Shown: in pieces, positions 42,470 through 52,378 of the stretch
How the letters are laid out: every line of letters starts with the position of its first letter
Numbering within the stretch: the first letter of the stretch is position 1
Origin: Claveliimonas intestinigallinarum
GTDB lineage: Bacteria > Bacillota > Clostridia > Lachnospirales > Lachnospiraceae
Assembly: GCA_019115145.1 (NCBI GenBank)
Contig: DXED01000048.1
Span: forward strand, 1-64,000
Length of the DNA: 64,000 nucleotides
Direction of reading: 5' to 3'
The notes under the pieces: model-generated
What the model saw: only the letters and a program-made list of their open reading frames with translations
The model's database searches: none
What the model was told of the DNA's origin: nothing
Made by a program: the position numbers and the translations under genes

Positions 42470-43726
42470 ATGGAAGGAAGAAAGATCATACAGGTGGAGG
42501 ACAAAGTCCCCCTTAAATTACTGGTACCCTTAAGCATCCAGCACATGTTCGCCATGTTCGGCGCCTCTGTGCTGGTGCCCTTCATGTTTGGCATCAGCCC
42601 GGCCATTGTGCTGTTCATGAACGGAGTGGGTACCCTTTTATTTATTGCTATCACAAAGGGGAAGGCGCCGGCCTATCTGGGCTCCAGCTTTGCCTTTCTG
42701 GCTCCCGGCGGCATTATCATCGACCAGATGGGATATGAGTATGCTCTGGGCGGCTTTGTGGTGGTTGGATTTTGCGGATGCATCCTGGCTTTTATCATCT
42801 ACAGGTTCGGGTGCGACTGGATCGACATCGTGCTGCCCCCGGCGGCCATGGGGCCTGTGGTGGCTCTCATCGGACTGGAGCTGTCAAGCTCCGCCGCCAG
42901 CAACGCAGGCCTTCTGGACGAGCAGATCGATCCGAAAAATATCATTGTCTTTGCGGTTACCCTGGGCGTAGCTGTCTTTGGGAATATCCTGTTCAGAGGG
43001 TTTCTGTCTGTGATCCCCATTCTGATCGCGGTGATCGCCGGGTACGTGGCGGCCATCCTGTGCGGCATTGTGGACTTTACGGCTGTGTCTGAGGCCTCTG
43101 TCTTTGCTCTGCCCCATTTCATGCTGCCCAGGTTCAGCGTGGAGGCCATCGTCACCATCCTGCCGGTACTCCTTGTCATCACCTCGGAGCACATCGGACA
43201 CCAGGTGGTCACCAGCAAGATCGTGGGAAGGGACCTGCTCCGCGATCCGGGACTCCACCGCTCCCTTCTGGGGGACAACCTGTCCACCATGATCTCCGGT
43301 CTTATCGGGTCCGTGCCCACCACCACCTACGGGGAGAACATCGGCGTCATGGCAGTGACCAAAGTGTACAGCGTGCGGGTCATCGCGGGAGCCGCCGTGC
43401 TGTCTATCATCTGCTCCTTTGTGGGCAAGCTGTCCATGCTGATCCAGACCATACCGGGGCCTGTTATAGGGGGAATTTCCTTCCTTCTGTACGGCATGAT
43501 CGGGGCATCCGGCATCCGCATCCTGGTGGACTCCAGAGTGGATTATGGACGCTCCAGGAACCTGACCCTGACCAGCGTGGTCTTTGTCACCGGCCTTTCG
43601 GGCATTGCGGTCAATATCGGAAATATCCAGCTCACCGGCATGGTGCTGGCCTGCATCACCGGCATGGCTTTAAGCCTTGTGTTCTACGTCCTTGACCGGC
43701 TGAAGCTGACCAATGACCAGGAGTAG
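42470..43726 (+). CDS. uracil/xanthine permease family (NCS2) transporter
   Basis: A 418-residue membrane protein with about 12-14 helices, matching the UraA-type NCS2 family: PLSIQHMFAMFGASVLVPFMFGI at the start, AFLAPGG, and the later TTYGENIGVMAVTKVYS motif. It imports uracil or a purine base with protons. The start follows AGGAGGAAAA. A TATAAT at 42431-42436 may belong to its promoter, but a good -35 is not seen. No purine or PRPP riboswitch is visible in the short leader. Confidence 0.93.
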   Translation: MEGRKIIQVEDKVPLKLLVPLSIQHMFAMFGASVLVPFMFGISPAIVLFMNGVGTLLFIAITKGKAPAYLGSSFAFLAPGGIIIDQMGYEYALGGFVVVGFCGCILAFIIYRFGCDWIDIVLPPAAMGPVVALIGLELSSSAASNAGLLDEQIDPKNIIVFAVTLGVAVFGNILFRGFLSVIPILIAVIAGYVAAILCGIVDFTAVSEASVFALPHFMLPRFSVEAIVTILPVLLVITSEHIGHQVVTSKIVGRDLLRDPGLHRSLLGDNLSTMISGLIGSVPTTTYGENIGVMAVTKVYSVRVIAGAAVLSIICSFVGKLSMLIQTIPGPVIGGISFLLYGMIGASGIRILVDSRVDYGRSRNLTLTSVVFVTGLSGIAVNIGNIQLTGMVLACITGMALSLVFYVLDRLKLTNDQE

Positions 43727-43769
43727 ACAGGAAAACAGTGTAATGACAGATAAAGGAGGTTTCTGCGAT

Positions 43770-45296
43770 ATGGCAAAACAGACAAAAATGGTGATCGACA
43801 AGGATTTTAGGATCGGAGAAGTGGACAAGCGGATCTACGGCTCCTTTGTGGAACATTTGGGCAGAGCGGTCTACGACGGTCTGTATCAGCCAGGCAGTCC
43901 GCTGTCTGATGACGACGGTTTCCGCAGGGATGTCATTGACCTGGTGCGGGAACTGGATGTCCCCATTATCCGCTATCCGGGAGGAAATTTTGTCTCCAGT
44001 TTTGTCTGGGAGGACAGTGTGGGGCCTGTGGAACAAAGGCCCAGCCGTCTGGAACTGGCATGGCGCAGCCTGGAGCCCAATGAAGTGGGCATTAACGAGT
44101 TCGCGAAATGGGCGAAGAAGGTGAATTCTGATGTCATGATGGCAGTCAACCTGGGAACCAGGGGAATTGCCGACGCCTGCAATCTTCTGGAGTACTGCAA
44201 CCATCCGGGCGGGACAAAGTACAGTGATCTGCGCATTGCCCACGGAGTGAAGGAACCCCACAATATCAAGGTGTGGTGCCTTGGCAATGAGATGGACGGG
44301 GACTGGCAGGTGGGTCATAAGACTATGGGCGAGTACGCCCGCCTGGCGGAGGAGACAGCCAAGGCTATGAAGCTGATCGATCCCGGTATTGAGCTCGTCT
44401 CCTGCGGAAGCTCTTCCCGGGAGATGGACACATTTCCTGAGTGGGAGGCCGTTACTCTGGAGCGAACATACGATTATGTGGACTACGTGTCTCTCCACCA
44501 GTATTATGGAAATGAAGCCGGCGACACGGCAGACTTTCTGGCAAAATCTGATGATATGGACGAGTTTATCCGTACAGTCATTGCTACATGCGATTATGTG
44601 AAGGCAAAGAAGAGGGGAAGGAAAAATATCAACCTGAGTTTTGACGAATGGAATGTATGGTTCCACTCAAAGGAAGAGCAGATGGACATCACAGAGAACA
44701 GGCCATGGCAGACAGCGCCCTCCCTGCTGGAGGATATCTACACATTTGAGGACGCCCTTCTTGTGGGGCTGATGCTGATCACTCTGCTGAAACATGCGGA
44801 CAGGGTAAAGATGGCCTGCCTGGCGCAGCTTGTCAATGTGATCGCTCCGATCATGACAGAGAAGGGCGGAGGACCGGCGTGGAAGCAGACCATCTTTTAC
44901 CCCTTTATGCACGCTTCCCGATATGGCCGCGGCATTGTGCTGCAGCCTGTCATCAGCACCGGAGTGCACGACACGGCACAGCATGAAAATGTGACGGATG
45001 TGGAGAGCGTTGCTGTCTACAATGAGGAAAAGGATGAGGTGACCATTTTTGCGGTAAACCGCAACATAGAGGAAGATGTGGAGCTGGTCGCAGACGTGCG
45101 GGGGCTGGAGGGCTATCACCTGACAGAGCACATTGTACTTGAGAACAGTGATATGAAACTGTGCAACGGGCCGGGGAGCGAGAGGGTATGTCCCCAAAAA
45201 GTACAGCGGTCTTCTCTGGACGGGGGCATCATGACCAGTGTGCTGCACAGAGCATCCTGGAATGTGATACGGCTGGGAGGAAAGAACACGATATGA
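43770..45296 (+). CDS. alpha-L-arabinofuranosidase, glycoside hydrolase family 51
   Basis: A 508-residue enzyme, usual GH51 length. ATG 43770 follows AAAGGAGGT (43752-43760); an upstream open frame overlaps the permease. GH51 landmarks: RIGEVDKRIYGSFVEHLGRAVY, IRYPGGNFVSSF, KVWCLGNEMDG with the acid/base Glu, and NLSFDEWNVWF with the nucleophile Glu. It has no signal peptide, so it releases arabinose inside the cell from imported arabino-oligosaccharides. Its stop overlaps the start of the regulator gene (ATGA). Confidence 0.95.
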   Translation: MAKQTKMVIDKDFRIGEVDKRIYGSFVEHLGRAVYDGLYQPGSPLSDDDGFRRDVIDLVRELDVPIIRYPGGNFVSSFVWEDSVGPVEQRPSRLELAWRSLEPNEVGINEFAKWAKKVNSDVMMAVNLGTRGIADACNLLEYCNHPGGTKYSDLRIAHGVKEPHNIKVWCLGNEMDGDWQVGHKTMGEYARLAEETAKAMKLIDPGIELVSCGSSSREMDTFPEWEAVTLERTYDYVDYVSLHQYYGNEAGDTADFLAKSDDMDEFIRTVIATCDYVKAKKRGRKNINLSFDEWNVWFHSKEEQMDITENRPWQTAPSLLEDIYTFEDALLVGLMLITLLKHADRVKMACLAQLVNVIAPIMTEKGGGPAWKQTIFYPFMHASRYGRGIVLQPVISTGVHDTAQHENVTDVESVAVYNEEKDEVTIFAVNRNIEEDVELVADVRGLEGYHLTEHIVLENSDMKLCNGPGSERVCPQKVQRSSLDGGIMTSVLHRASWNVIRLGGKNTI

Positions 45297-46906
45297 TAAA
45301 AATATTTCTGGTTGAAGATGAAGTGATCATCCGTGATGGTATCAAGAACAGTATAGACTGGAAAAAAGAAGGCTATGAATTTGTGGGAGAGGCCGGGGAC
45401 GGGGAGCTTGCCTACCCTCTTATCCTTAAGGAAAAGCCGGATATCCTGCTGACAGACATCAAGATGCCCTTTATGGATGGGCTGGAACTCAGCGCAGCGG
45501 TAAAAAAAGAACTCCCGGATATCAAGATCATTGTCCTCAGCGGATACAACGATTTTGAGTTTGCTAAGAAGGGGATTGAGATCGGCATCACCAACTATCT
45601 GCTGAAGCCGATTTCCTCGGGGGAGCTCCTGAAGGCAGTGGGAGAAGTGGCGGTAAAGATAGAAAAGGAGAGAGAAGAAAGAGAACTCCTGAATAAATAC
45701 GAAGAAGATCTCCAGGGAAATATCGTATATGAGAAACAGAAATTCCTTACAAAGATACTGACGGAGAACATGTCCATGACCAATATACTGGATGAGGGAA
45801 GGAAGCTGGGAATGGACCTGAGCGCCGGTATGTATGATTTTATACTTTTCAAGCTGGTCAATTACGGTGTCCCGGAATTGCAGGAACAGCTCGTGTCCGC
45901 CTACATGGAAGTCAGATCCTGCATGGAGAAGCTGAAAGGAGTATACTGTTTTCAGAGAGATGTAAAGGGGCTGGCCTTTCTTCTTATGGCCGAGGATGAG
46001 CAGGCATTGGGAGAATTGGTGGAAAAGTGCAAGACGGAGCTGGATAATGCTCTGGAGAGCTTCCCTGAAGTAGAGTACTTCGGAGGGATTGGCACCGGCG
46101 TGTCCAGACTCAGAGAACTGAGGGCTTCCTTCCGTGAGGCGGAGAGAGCCTTTGCCGGGAGATTTGTGTCTGAGACGAATCAGATCCTTACATGGGAGGA
46201 GCTTCACGGGAGGAACAGCGACGAACCGGAAGTGAAAGGGCTGGGCTCCATGCAGGAGAACAGAAAGCTGATCGGCAAGTTCCTCCGCAATGGGACCCTG
46301 GAGGAGGCGGAGAGTTTTGTGCGGACATACTTTGAGGAGATCCTGGGGGAGAATGTCCGGTCCATGATGATGAGACAGTATGTCATGATGGATATTTATA
46401 TCAGCGTTGCCTCCTTCGGACAGGAGATCGGGATCAAAGAGGAAGACCTTGAGAGCGAGTGCGGAGACGTCAGGGAGGCTTCCGGCCATATACATTCTGT
46501 CGAAGAGATGCTCTCTTACATCGACAAGCTGATCAGCGGCATACTGAAGCTCAGGGACGAGACATCGGGAAACAGGTACAAAGATATTATCGAAGCCGCG
46601 GAGAGCTACATGCGCAGCCATTACATGTCAGATGAGATCTCCCTAGGCAGCGTGGCGTCAAGTGTGGGCATGAGTTCCAGTTACTTCAGTTCCATATTCA
46701 GTCAGGAGACAGGAAGAACATTTGTGGAGTATCTGACAGATATACGGATGGATAAGGCGAAAGAGCTGCTCATGTGTTCCAATAAAAAGACGTCGGAGAT
46801 AGGTTTTGACGTGGGTTACAAGGACTCCCACTATTTCAGTTTTATTTTCAAAAAGACACAGGGATGCTCGCCAAAAGAATACCGGGCAAGAAAAGGAGAA
46901 CTGTAG
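45293..46906 (+). CDS. response regulator with AraC-type DNA-binding domain (YesN-like)
   Basis: A 537-residue protein. ATG 45293 follows GGAGGAAAG and overlaps the arabinofuranosidase stop. N-terminal receiver domain with the phosphorylated Asp55 in LLTDIKMPFMDG, a long middle region, and a C-terminal AraC HTH pair (LGSVASSVGMSSSYFSSIF; TSEIGFDVGYKDSHYFSFIFKK). Paired with the histidine kinase that starts 2 bp downstream. It probably activates the arabinose transporter and catabolic genes. Confidence 0.94.
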   Translation: MIKIFLVEDEVIIRDGIKNSIDWKKEGYEFVGEAGDGELAYPLILKEKPDILLTDIKMPFMDGLELSAAVKKELPDIKIIVLSGYNDFEFAKKGIEIGITNYLLKPISSGELLKAVGEVAVKIEKEREERELLNKYEEDLQGNIVYEKQKFLTKILTENMSMTNILDEGRKLGMDLSAGMYDFILFKLVNYGVPELQEQLVSAYMEVRSCMEKLKGVYCFQRDVKGLAFLLMAEDEQALGELVEKCKTELDNALESFPEVEYFGGIGTGVSRLRELRASFREAERAFAGRFVSETNQILTWEELHGRNSDEPEVKGLGSMQENRKLIGKFLRNGTLEEAESFVRTYFEEILGENVRSMMMRQYVMMDIYISVASFGQEIGIKEEDLESECGDVREASGHIHSVEEMLSYIDKLISGILKLRDETSGNRYKDIIEAAESYMRSHYMSDEISLGSVASSVGMSSSYFSSIFSQETGRTFVEYLTDIRMDKAKELLMCSNKKTSEIGFDVGYKDSHYFSFIFKKTQGCSPKEYRARKGEL

Positions 46907-46907
46907 G

Positions 46908-48389
46908 ATGGCCGAAGGTAAGAAAAAAAAGGTAGGAGGCTTCTCTCTGCGTTCCAGGATCTTTCTGATCGCTCTGTCCTGTTTTCTGCCGCTGACTGCG
47001 CTCATCGGATTTCTTCTGTACACTCAGTATGCTACCGTACGGGCATTTGACCAGGTGGCGACCAGCGTGAATTATGCCAGCAGATATGTGACAGAGTTCA
47101 AGGAGCGGATGGATTACAGTATCTATTATGCGATCATCTGGGATAAACCCATCAGTGAGCTGAGAGAGGGCATCTATTCTGTGGGGGGAGTGGAACTTGT
47201 CTATCCCTATGATTATATAGAGGAGATGCGGGCAGCGTGCGCAGAGATGTCGGATATTGCCACGGTGAACAGTAATCAGTATCTTCCCAGGAGGATAGAC
47301 AACACGCTGAATTCTCTGGAAAAGATCATAGAGGAAATTGAGGATAATATGAGAGCGGGCGGCCATTATGATGAAAATGAGGAGCTGCTGGACGACGTCA
47401 GGAACCTGACCGATCTGATCCAGGAGAACATCCAGAATTATATCAACGACGAGAATGCCAGCTTTACTGCTATAAAAGAAGAGATGATGAGAAATACCAA
47501 TCAGACGCTTCGGAGCAGTATCCTGATCGTGGCAGTGGTAGCTGTCCTCACCACGGTTATCTCCAACGTTACACAGAGGGGGGTCGTGCAGCCGGTAAGA
47601 AAGCTGTGCGAGGCATCAAAACTTGTGGCTAAGGGTGATTTTACGGTCAGAAGCGATGTGGAAAGCAGGGACGAGATAGCGATGCTGGCGGACAATTTCA
47701 ACGATATGACCGTGGAGATCGGGCGCCTGGTGGAGCGGATCAAGGAGGAGCAGGAAAACATAAGGATCATAGAGTCCAAGCTGCTTCAGGCCCAGATCAA
47801 TCCCCATTTCCTTTATAACACGCTGGACACCATCGTGTGGCTGGCAGAGGCCGGAAGAGACGAGGAGGTGGTCAAGATGACCAGCTACCTTTCTGAGTTT
47901 TTCCGGACTACGCTGAGCAAGGGGAAGGACTATATCACACTGGAAGAGGAGAAGAGGCACGTGGAGAGCTATCTGCAGATCCAGCAGTTCCGGTACCAGG
48001 ATATCATGGATTACCGGATAGAGATGGATGAGGAGATACTGGATTATATTGTGCCTAAGCTGACGCTGCAGCCTCTTGTGGAGAATGCCCTCTATCACGG
48101 CATCAAGAAGAAGAGGGGCGGCGGAACGATCCTGATCAGAGGGAAGATGGAAGGAAACAAGATCCTTTTGAAGGTCATAGACAATGGAAAGGGAATGACG
48201 GAACGGGAGCTGGCGCAGCTGCGCAGATATATCGCCGGCTGCGAGGATGGCGGAAAACAAAGTTTCGGTCTGGGAAATGTGAATCAGAGGATCCACCGGT
48301 ACTACGGGGAAGAGTACGGTATTTTCTTTGAGAGTGAAGAAAATAAGGGCACAGAGGCGGTGGTGATCATACCGGCAAAAAAAATCTGA
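46908..48389 (+). CDS. sensor histidine kinase (YesM-like)
   Basis: A 493-residue membrane kinase. ATG 46908 after AAAGGAGA. Membrane helix near residues 20-40, extracellular sensor (to about 200), second helix near 210, HAMP domain (VRKLCEASKLVAKGDFTVRS), then NPHFLYNTLDTIVWLAEAG with the phospho-acceptor His300 and an ATPase domain (LVENALYHGI, DNGKGM, GLGNVNQR). YesM kinases often sense sugars directly or through a binding protein. Its partner is the YesN-like regulator just upstream. Confidence 0.95.
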   Translation: MAEGKKKKVGGFSLRSRIFLIALSCFLPLTALIGFLLYTQYATVRAFDQVATSVNYASRYVTEFKERMDYSIYYAIIWDKPISELREGIYSVGGVELVYPYDYIEEMRAACAEMSDIATVNSNQYLPRRIDNTLNSLEKIIEEIEDNMRAGGHYDENEELLDDVRNLTDLIQENIQNYINDENASFTAIKEEMMRNTNQTLRSSILIVAVVAVLTTVISNVTQRGVVQPVRKLCEASKLVAKGDFTVRSDVESRDEIAMLADNFNDMTVEIGRLVERIKEEQENIRIIESKLLQAQINPHFLYNTLDTIVWLAEAGRDEEVVKMTSYLSEFFRTTLSKGKDYITLEEEKRHVESYLQIQQFRYQDIMDYRIEMDEEILDYIVPKLTLQPLVENALYHGIKKKRGGGTILIRGKMEGNKILLKVIDNGKGMTERELAQLRRYIAGCEDGGKQSFGLGNVNQRIHRYYGEEYGIFFESEENKGTEAVVIIPAKKI

Positions 48390-48416
48390 ACAAAAATCGT
48401 AAAAAAACATACAATT

Positions 48417-48502
48417 GTTCATACAAAGTTCATAATTTCATAAGAAAAAATACAAAGTAAGGAGGATATTCTGTATTCTTCTTTCTTTTTTACTGATATG
48501 AT
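48417..48502 (+). promoter_or_regulatory. promoter region of the furanose transporter with repeated GTTCATA boxes
   Basis: GTTCATA occurs at 48417-48423 and 48428-48434 (11 bp apart), followed by a related TTTCATA at 48436-48442. TATGAT at 48497-48502 may be the -10 box. One helical turn between boxes on the same face fits an AraC-type activator such as the YesN-like protein. A stray AAGGAGG at 48459-48465 has no start codon after it. Confidence 0.45.
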
Positions 48503-48560
48503 ATACATACAAATTAAGGGGACGGACAAAACCCCGCGAGAAAAAAGGAGGAACAAAAGT

Positions 48561-49652
48561 ATGAAAAAGCGTGTAGTGAGCATTCTTCTGTGCGTTGCCA
48601 TGACAGCGGCTATGGTTGCAGGATGCGGAAGCAGCAGTGACGGAGGGTCATCCTCAGACAGTGGCGAGGACAGCGGCAGCGGTGATGTGATCACAGTCGG
48701 CTTCTCCCAGGTAGGTGCTGAGTCTGACTGGCGTACTGCCAACACAGAGTCCATGCAGGAGACATTTACAGAGGAGAACGGTTATGAGCTGATCTTCGAC
48801 GATGCACAGCAGAAGCAGGAGAACCAGATCACAGCCATCCGTAACTTCATCCAGCAGGAAGTTGACTACATACTTCTGGCACCTGTTACAGAGTCCGGAT
48901 GGGACACAGTTCTCCAGGAAGCATACGATGCAGATATCCCGGTCATTATCGTTGACCGTATGGTAGATGTATCCAATGACGATCTGTACACAACATGGAT
49001 CGGAACAGACTCCCTGCTGGAGGGACGCAAGGCAGCTGAGTGGCTGAACGCTTACGCTACAGCAAAGGGATGGGATGCAAGCGAACTGAACATTGCTCAC
49101 ATCCAGGGAACAATGGGATCCACAGCTCAGATCGGACGTACACAGGGCCTTGAGGAAGGCGTTGAGAAGTATGGATGGAACCTTGTAGCTCAGCAGTGCG
49201 GCGAGTTCACACAGGCCAAGGGACAGGAAGTTATGGAGTCCATGCTGAAACAGTACGACAACATCAACGTAGTATACTGCGAGAATGACAACGAGGCATT
49301 CGGCGCAATCGACGCTATCGAGGCAGCAGGCAAGACAGTCGGAACTGATATCGCAAACGGTGAGATCCTTGTACTCTCCTTCGATACAACAAATGCAGGC
49401 CTTACCGATACTCTGGAAGGCAAGATCGTCTGCGACGTTGAGTGCAATCCGCTTCACGGACCTCGCGCAGAGGAGCTGATCAAAGCTCTTGAGGCAGGAG
49501 AGGAAGTTGAGAAGCTGAACTATGTTGATGAGGAAATCTTCGCATACGACGACACAGTAGCAAGCGTTACAGCTACAAACAGCCTGGACGAGGAAGGCGA
49601 CTATGCAGTTACAGTGATCACACAGGAAATCATCGACGGACGTGCATACTAA
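48561..49652 (+). CDS. sugar ABC transporter substrate-binding lipoprotein, YtfQ-like (furanose)
   Basis: A 363-residue lipoprotein: signal peptide and lipobox VAGC with lipidated Cys22, a Ser/Gly/Asp-rich linker, then a type I binding fold. VGFSQVGAESDWRTANTESM and FDDAQQKQENQITAIRNFI closely resemble E. coli YtfQ, which binds galactofuranose. The neighbours are an arabinofuranosidase and araADB, so arabinose (perhaps as furanose) is the likely ligand here. It is exposed outside the membrane and followed by YtfR/YtfT/YjfF-like genes. RBS AAAGGAGGAA. Confidence 0.93.
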   Translation: MKKRVVSILLCVAMTAAMVAGCGSSSDGGSSSDSGEDSGSGDVITVGFSQVGAESDWRTANTESMQETFTEENGYELIFDDAQQKQENQITAIRNFIQQEVDYILLAPVTESGWDTVLQEAYDADIPVIIVDRMVDVSNDDLYTTWIGTDSLLEGRKAAEWLNAYATAKGWDASELNIAHIQGTMGSTAQIGRTQGLEEGVEKYGWNLVAQQCGEFTQAKGQEVMESMLKQYDNINVVYCENDNEAFGAIDAIEAAGKTVGTDIANGEILVLSFDTTNAGLTDTLEGKIVCDVECNPLHGPRAEELIKALEAGEEVEKLNYVDEEIFAYDDTVASVTATNSLDEEGDYAVTVITQEIIDGRAY

Positions 49653-49693
49653 AAAAGAAAGGCAGCGGGTATAGCGCTGTATTCTAAAAAGAA

Positions 49694-49746
49694 GGGGCGT
49701 AGTGGAATAAACGGGGTACTCCGGGTATGCTGCTACGCTTTCTTCA
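49694..49746 (+). terminator. hairpin between binding-protein and ATPase genes
   Basis: GGGGCGTAG (49694-49702) pairs with CTACGC (49733-49738) and flanking T, with a long loop and a TTTCTTC tail. It may act as a partial terminator or mRNA stabiliser that raises binding-protein levels relative to the permease genes. Confidence 0.45.
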
Positions 49747-49803
49747 TGAAAAAATGGAAACAGATCGAGTAAGGTGGAATAAGAGAAAGCAGGTGAGAGC
49801 TAT

Positions 49804-51315
49804 ATGGAAGAAAATGTTGTATTAAGTATGAGGGATATATCCAAGACATTTCCTGGCGTAAAAGCACTGCAGCATGTTGATTTCACACTGCGCAAAGGTG
49901 AGATCCATGCCCTTATGGGTGAAAATGGAGCGGGCAAATCCACACTCATAAAAGTCCTGACGGGCGTATATGAGCTCCAGACAGGTGAGATCACTATGGA
50001 CGGACAGAAAATCGTTAATAAGTCCCCTCAGGATGCGCAGAAAAACGGGATCAGCACTGTGTACCAGGAAGTCAATCTTTGCCCGAATCTGACGGTGGCA
50101 GAGAACCTTTTCATCGGCAGGGAACCGAGAAAGGCAGGCTTTATCGACTGGAAGACTATGAACAGGAAGTCCGCAGAGCTGCTCCGGGATCTGAAGATCG
50201 ATGCCAACGCGACAGACAAGCTGGAAGATGTATCTCTGGCCAGACAGCAGATGATCGCCATTGCCCGTGCAGTGGATATGCAGTGTAAGGTCCTGATCCT
50301 CGACGAGCCAACATCTTCTCTGGACGATGATGAGGTGGCAAAGCTGTTTACACTCATGAACCGGCTGAAGGACCAGGGGGTGGGAATCATTTTTGTTACC
50401 CATTTCCTGGAGCAGGTGTACGAGGTGTGCGACCGTATCACTGTGCTGCGGAACGGTGAACTGGTGGGAGAGTATAAAGTGAAAGAACTTCCGAGAGTTC
50501 AGCTCGTGGCAAAGATGATGGGCAAGGATTTTGATGATCTTGCGGATATCAAGAGCGCACATGAGGGACTCAAGGAGTTTGTGCCCGTAGTGGAGGCGAA
50601 AGGACTGGGACATCAGGGAACGATCAAGCCGTTTGACTTTACAGTCAACAAAGGCGAGGTTGTAGGCCTTTCCGGTCTGCTGGGATCCGGGCGTTCCGAG
50701 CTGGTGCGCACGATCTACGGCGCTGACAAGGCGGACAGCGGTACACTGAAAGTTAAGGGAAAAGAGGTTAAGATAAAAGCCCCTATAGATGCCATGAAGC
50801 TTGGCATGGCCTATTTGCCGGAGGACAGAAAGAAGGACGGTATCATCGCGGACCTGTCCGTGAGGGAGAACATCATCATCGCCCTTCAGGCCAAGAGAGG
50901 CATGTTCCGCCCCATGAGCCGAAAAGAGATGGAGGAGGCAGCTGACAAATATATCGATATGCTCCAGATCAAGACGGCAAGCCGCGAGACTCCTATCAAG
51001 AGCCTTTCAGGCGGTAACCAGCAGAAGGTGATCATCGGGCGCTGGCTTCTGACGGATCCGGACTATCTGATCCTGGATGAGCCTACGAGAGGTATTGATA
51101 TCGGTACAAAGACAGAGATCCAGAAACTGGTGCTTGATCTTGCCGATCAGGGCATGGCAGTGACATTTATCTCTTCCGAGGTAGAGGAGATGCTCCGCAC
51201 ATGTTCGCGTATGGCGATCCTGCGCGACGGGAAAAAGGTGGGAGAGCTCTCCGGTGACGAGCTGTCACAGGAAGGCATTATGAAAGCGATTGCAGGAGGT
51301 GGAGAAGATGAGTAA
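49804..51315 (+). CDS. sugar ABC transporter ATP-binding protein, YtfR-like
   Basis: A 503-residue ATPase with two ABC domains. Domain 1 has Walker A GENGAGKST and Walker B VLILDEPTSSLDD. Its signature region reads DVSLARQQMIAIARAV, less typical than LSGGQ. Domain 2 has LLGSGRSELV in place of a classical Walker A, signature LSGGNQQKV and Walker B YLILDEPTRGID. This asymmetric pair is normal for the RbsA/XylG/YtfR family. It ends with an 8-bp overlap into the first permease gene. Confidence 0.94.
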   Translation: MEENVVLSMRDISKTFPGVKALQHVDFTLRKGEIHALMGENGAGKSTLIKVLTGVYELQTGEITMDGQKIVNKSPQDAQKNGISTVYQEVNLCPNLTVAENLFIGREPRKAGFIDWKTMNRKSAELLRDLKIDANATDKLEDVSLARQQMIAIARAVDMQCKVLILDEPTSSLDDDEVAKLFTLMNRLKDQGVGIIFVTHFLEQVYEVCDRITVLRNGELVGEYKVKELPRVQLVAKMMGKDFDDLADIKSAHEGLKEFVPVVEAKGLGHQGTIKPFDFTVNKGEVVGLSGLLGSGRSELVRTIYGADKADSGTLKVKGKEVKIKAPIDAMKLGMAYLPEDRKKDGIIADLSVRENIIIALQAKRGMFRPMSRKEMEEAADKYIDMLQIKTASRETPIKSLSGGNQQKVIIGRWLLTDPDYLILDEPTRGIDIGTKTEIQKLVLDLADQGMAVTFISSEVEEMLRTCSRMAILRDGKKVGELSGDELSQEGIMKAIAGGGEDE

Positions 51316-52378
51316 TCAGAAATCCGGACTGAAAAAACTGACATCCATGCGGCTGTTCATGCCGATCGTTTGCCTGCTGGTCATCATCATCGTGGCGACG
51401 ATCACCATACCCGGCTTTTTGAGCATAACTTTCCAGAACGGAGTGCCCTACGGGTATCCGGTGGACGTGATCAACAGGGCATCTGAGCTGGTGATCCTGG
51501 CTGTGGGCATGACCCTTGTCACAGCTGCTTCCGGTGGACAGGACATCAGTGTGGGAGCCGTTATGGCGGTGGCCGCGGCTGTGTGCTGCCAGATCCTCTC
51601 CGGAGGGGAGGTCTCCGTTAATTCACTTGCCGCCCCCATCATCCTGGCATTCCTTGCGGCTATCGCAGCATCTGCTCTGTGCGGCGCCTTTAACGGTTTC
51701 CTGGTAGCGAAGCTGAACATTCAGCCCATGGTCGCCACCCTGATCCTGTACACAGCAGGACGCGGTATTGCGCAGCTTATCACAAACGGACAGATCACAT
51801 ACATCCGCGTGGACTCTTACCAGATCTTTGGAAGTTATATCGGGAAATTTCCCATTCCCACGCCGGTGATCATAGCGGTGGTCGTAGTCATCATCACTTA
51901 TCTGATCCTGAAGAAGACGGCTCTGGGACTTTATATCGAGAGCGTCGGAATCAATGGAACGGCATCCAGACTGGTGGGACTTAACTCCACTATGATCAAA
52001 TTTCTGACATATGTCATTTGCGGCATCCTGGCAGGTGTTGCCGGTTTTGTGGCCTCCAGCCGTATCTATTCGGCGGATGCAAACAATATCGGACTGAACC
52101 TGGAGATGGACGCCATCCTGGCAGTTGCCCTCGGCGGCAATGTCCTTGGCGGCGGTAAGTTCAGCCTGATGGGATCTGTGATCGGGGCCTATACGATCCA
52201 GGCGCTGACAACCGTACTTTACGGAATGAACGTGTCTTCCGACCAGCTTCCGGTGTACAAAGCTATCGTCGTTGTCATCATTGTCGTTCTTCAGAGCCCT
52301 GTATTCCAGAAGCTCCTTGCCACCAGAAAAGCAAAAAGACAGGCGGCAGCGCCTGCTGCGGAAGGAGGTAACCAGTAA
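51308..52378 (+). CDS. sugar ABC transporter permease, YtfT-like
   Basis: A 356-residue permease of the RbsC family. ATG 51308 lies in the overlap with the ATPase gene, with GGAGGTGGAG upstream. About eight to ten helices and the family motifs LVTAASGGQDISVGAVMAV and ILAVALGGNVLGGGKFSLMGS. It forms the channel together with the next gene product. The stop TAA overlaps the next ATG by one base (TAATG). Confidence 0.93.
   Translation: MSNQKSGLKKLTSMRLFMPIVCLLVIIIVATITIPGFLSITFQNGVPYGYPVDVINRASELVILAVGMTLVTAASGGQDISVGAVMAVAAAVCCQILSGGEVSVNSLAAPIILAFLAAIAASALCGAFNGFLVAKLNIQPMVATLILYTAGRGIAQLITNGQITYIRVDSYQIFGSYIGKFPIPTPVIIAVVVVIITYLILKKTALGLYIESVGINGTASRLVGLNSTMIKFLTYVICGILAGVAGFVASSRIYSADANNIGLNLEMDAILAVALGGNVLGGGKFSLMGSVIGAYTIQALTTVLYGMNVSSDQLPVYKAIVVVIIVVLQSPVFQKLLATRKAKRQAAAPAAEGGNQ

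Noticed and set aside
45116..46621. 501-codon - strand frame opposite the YesN-like regulator
   Set aside because: Antisense shadow; the REC and AraC domains on the + strand are unmistakable.
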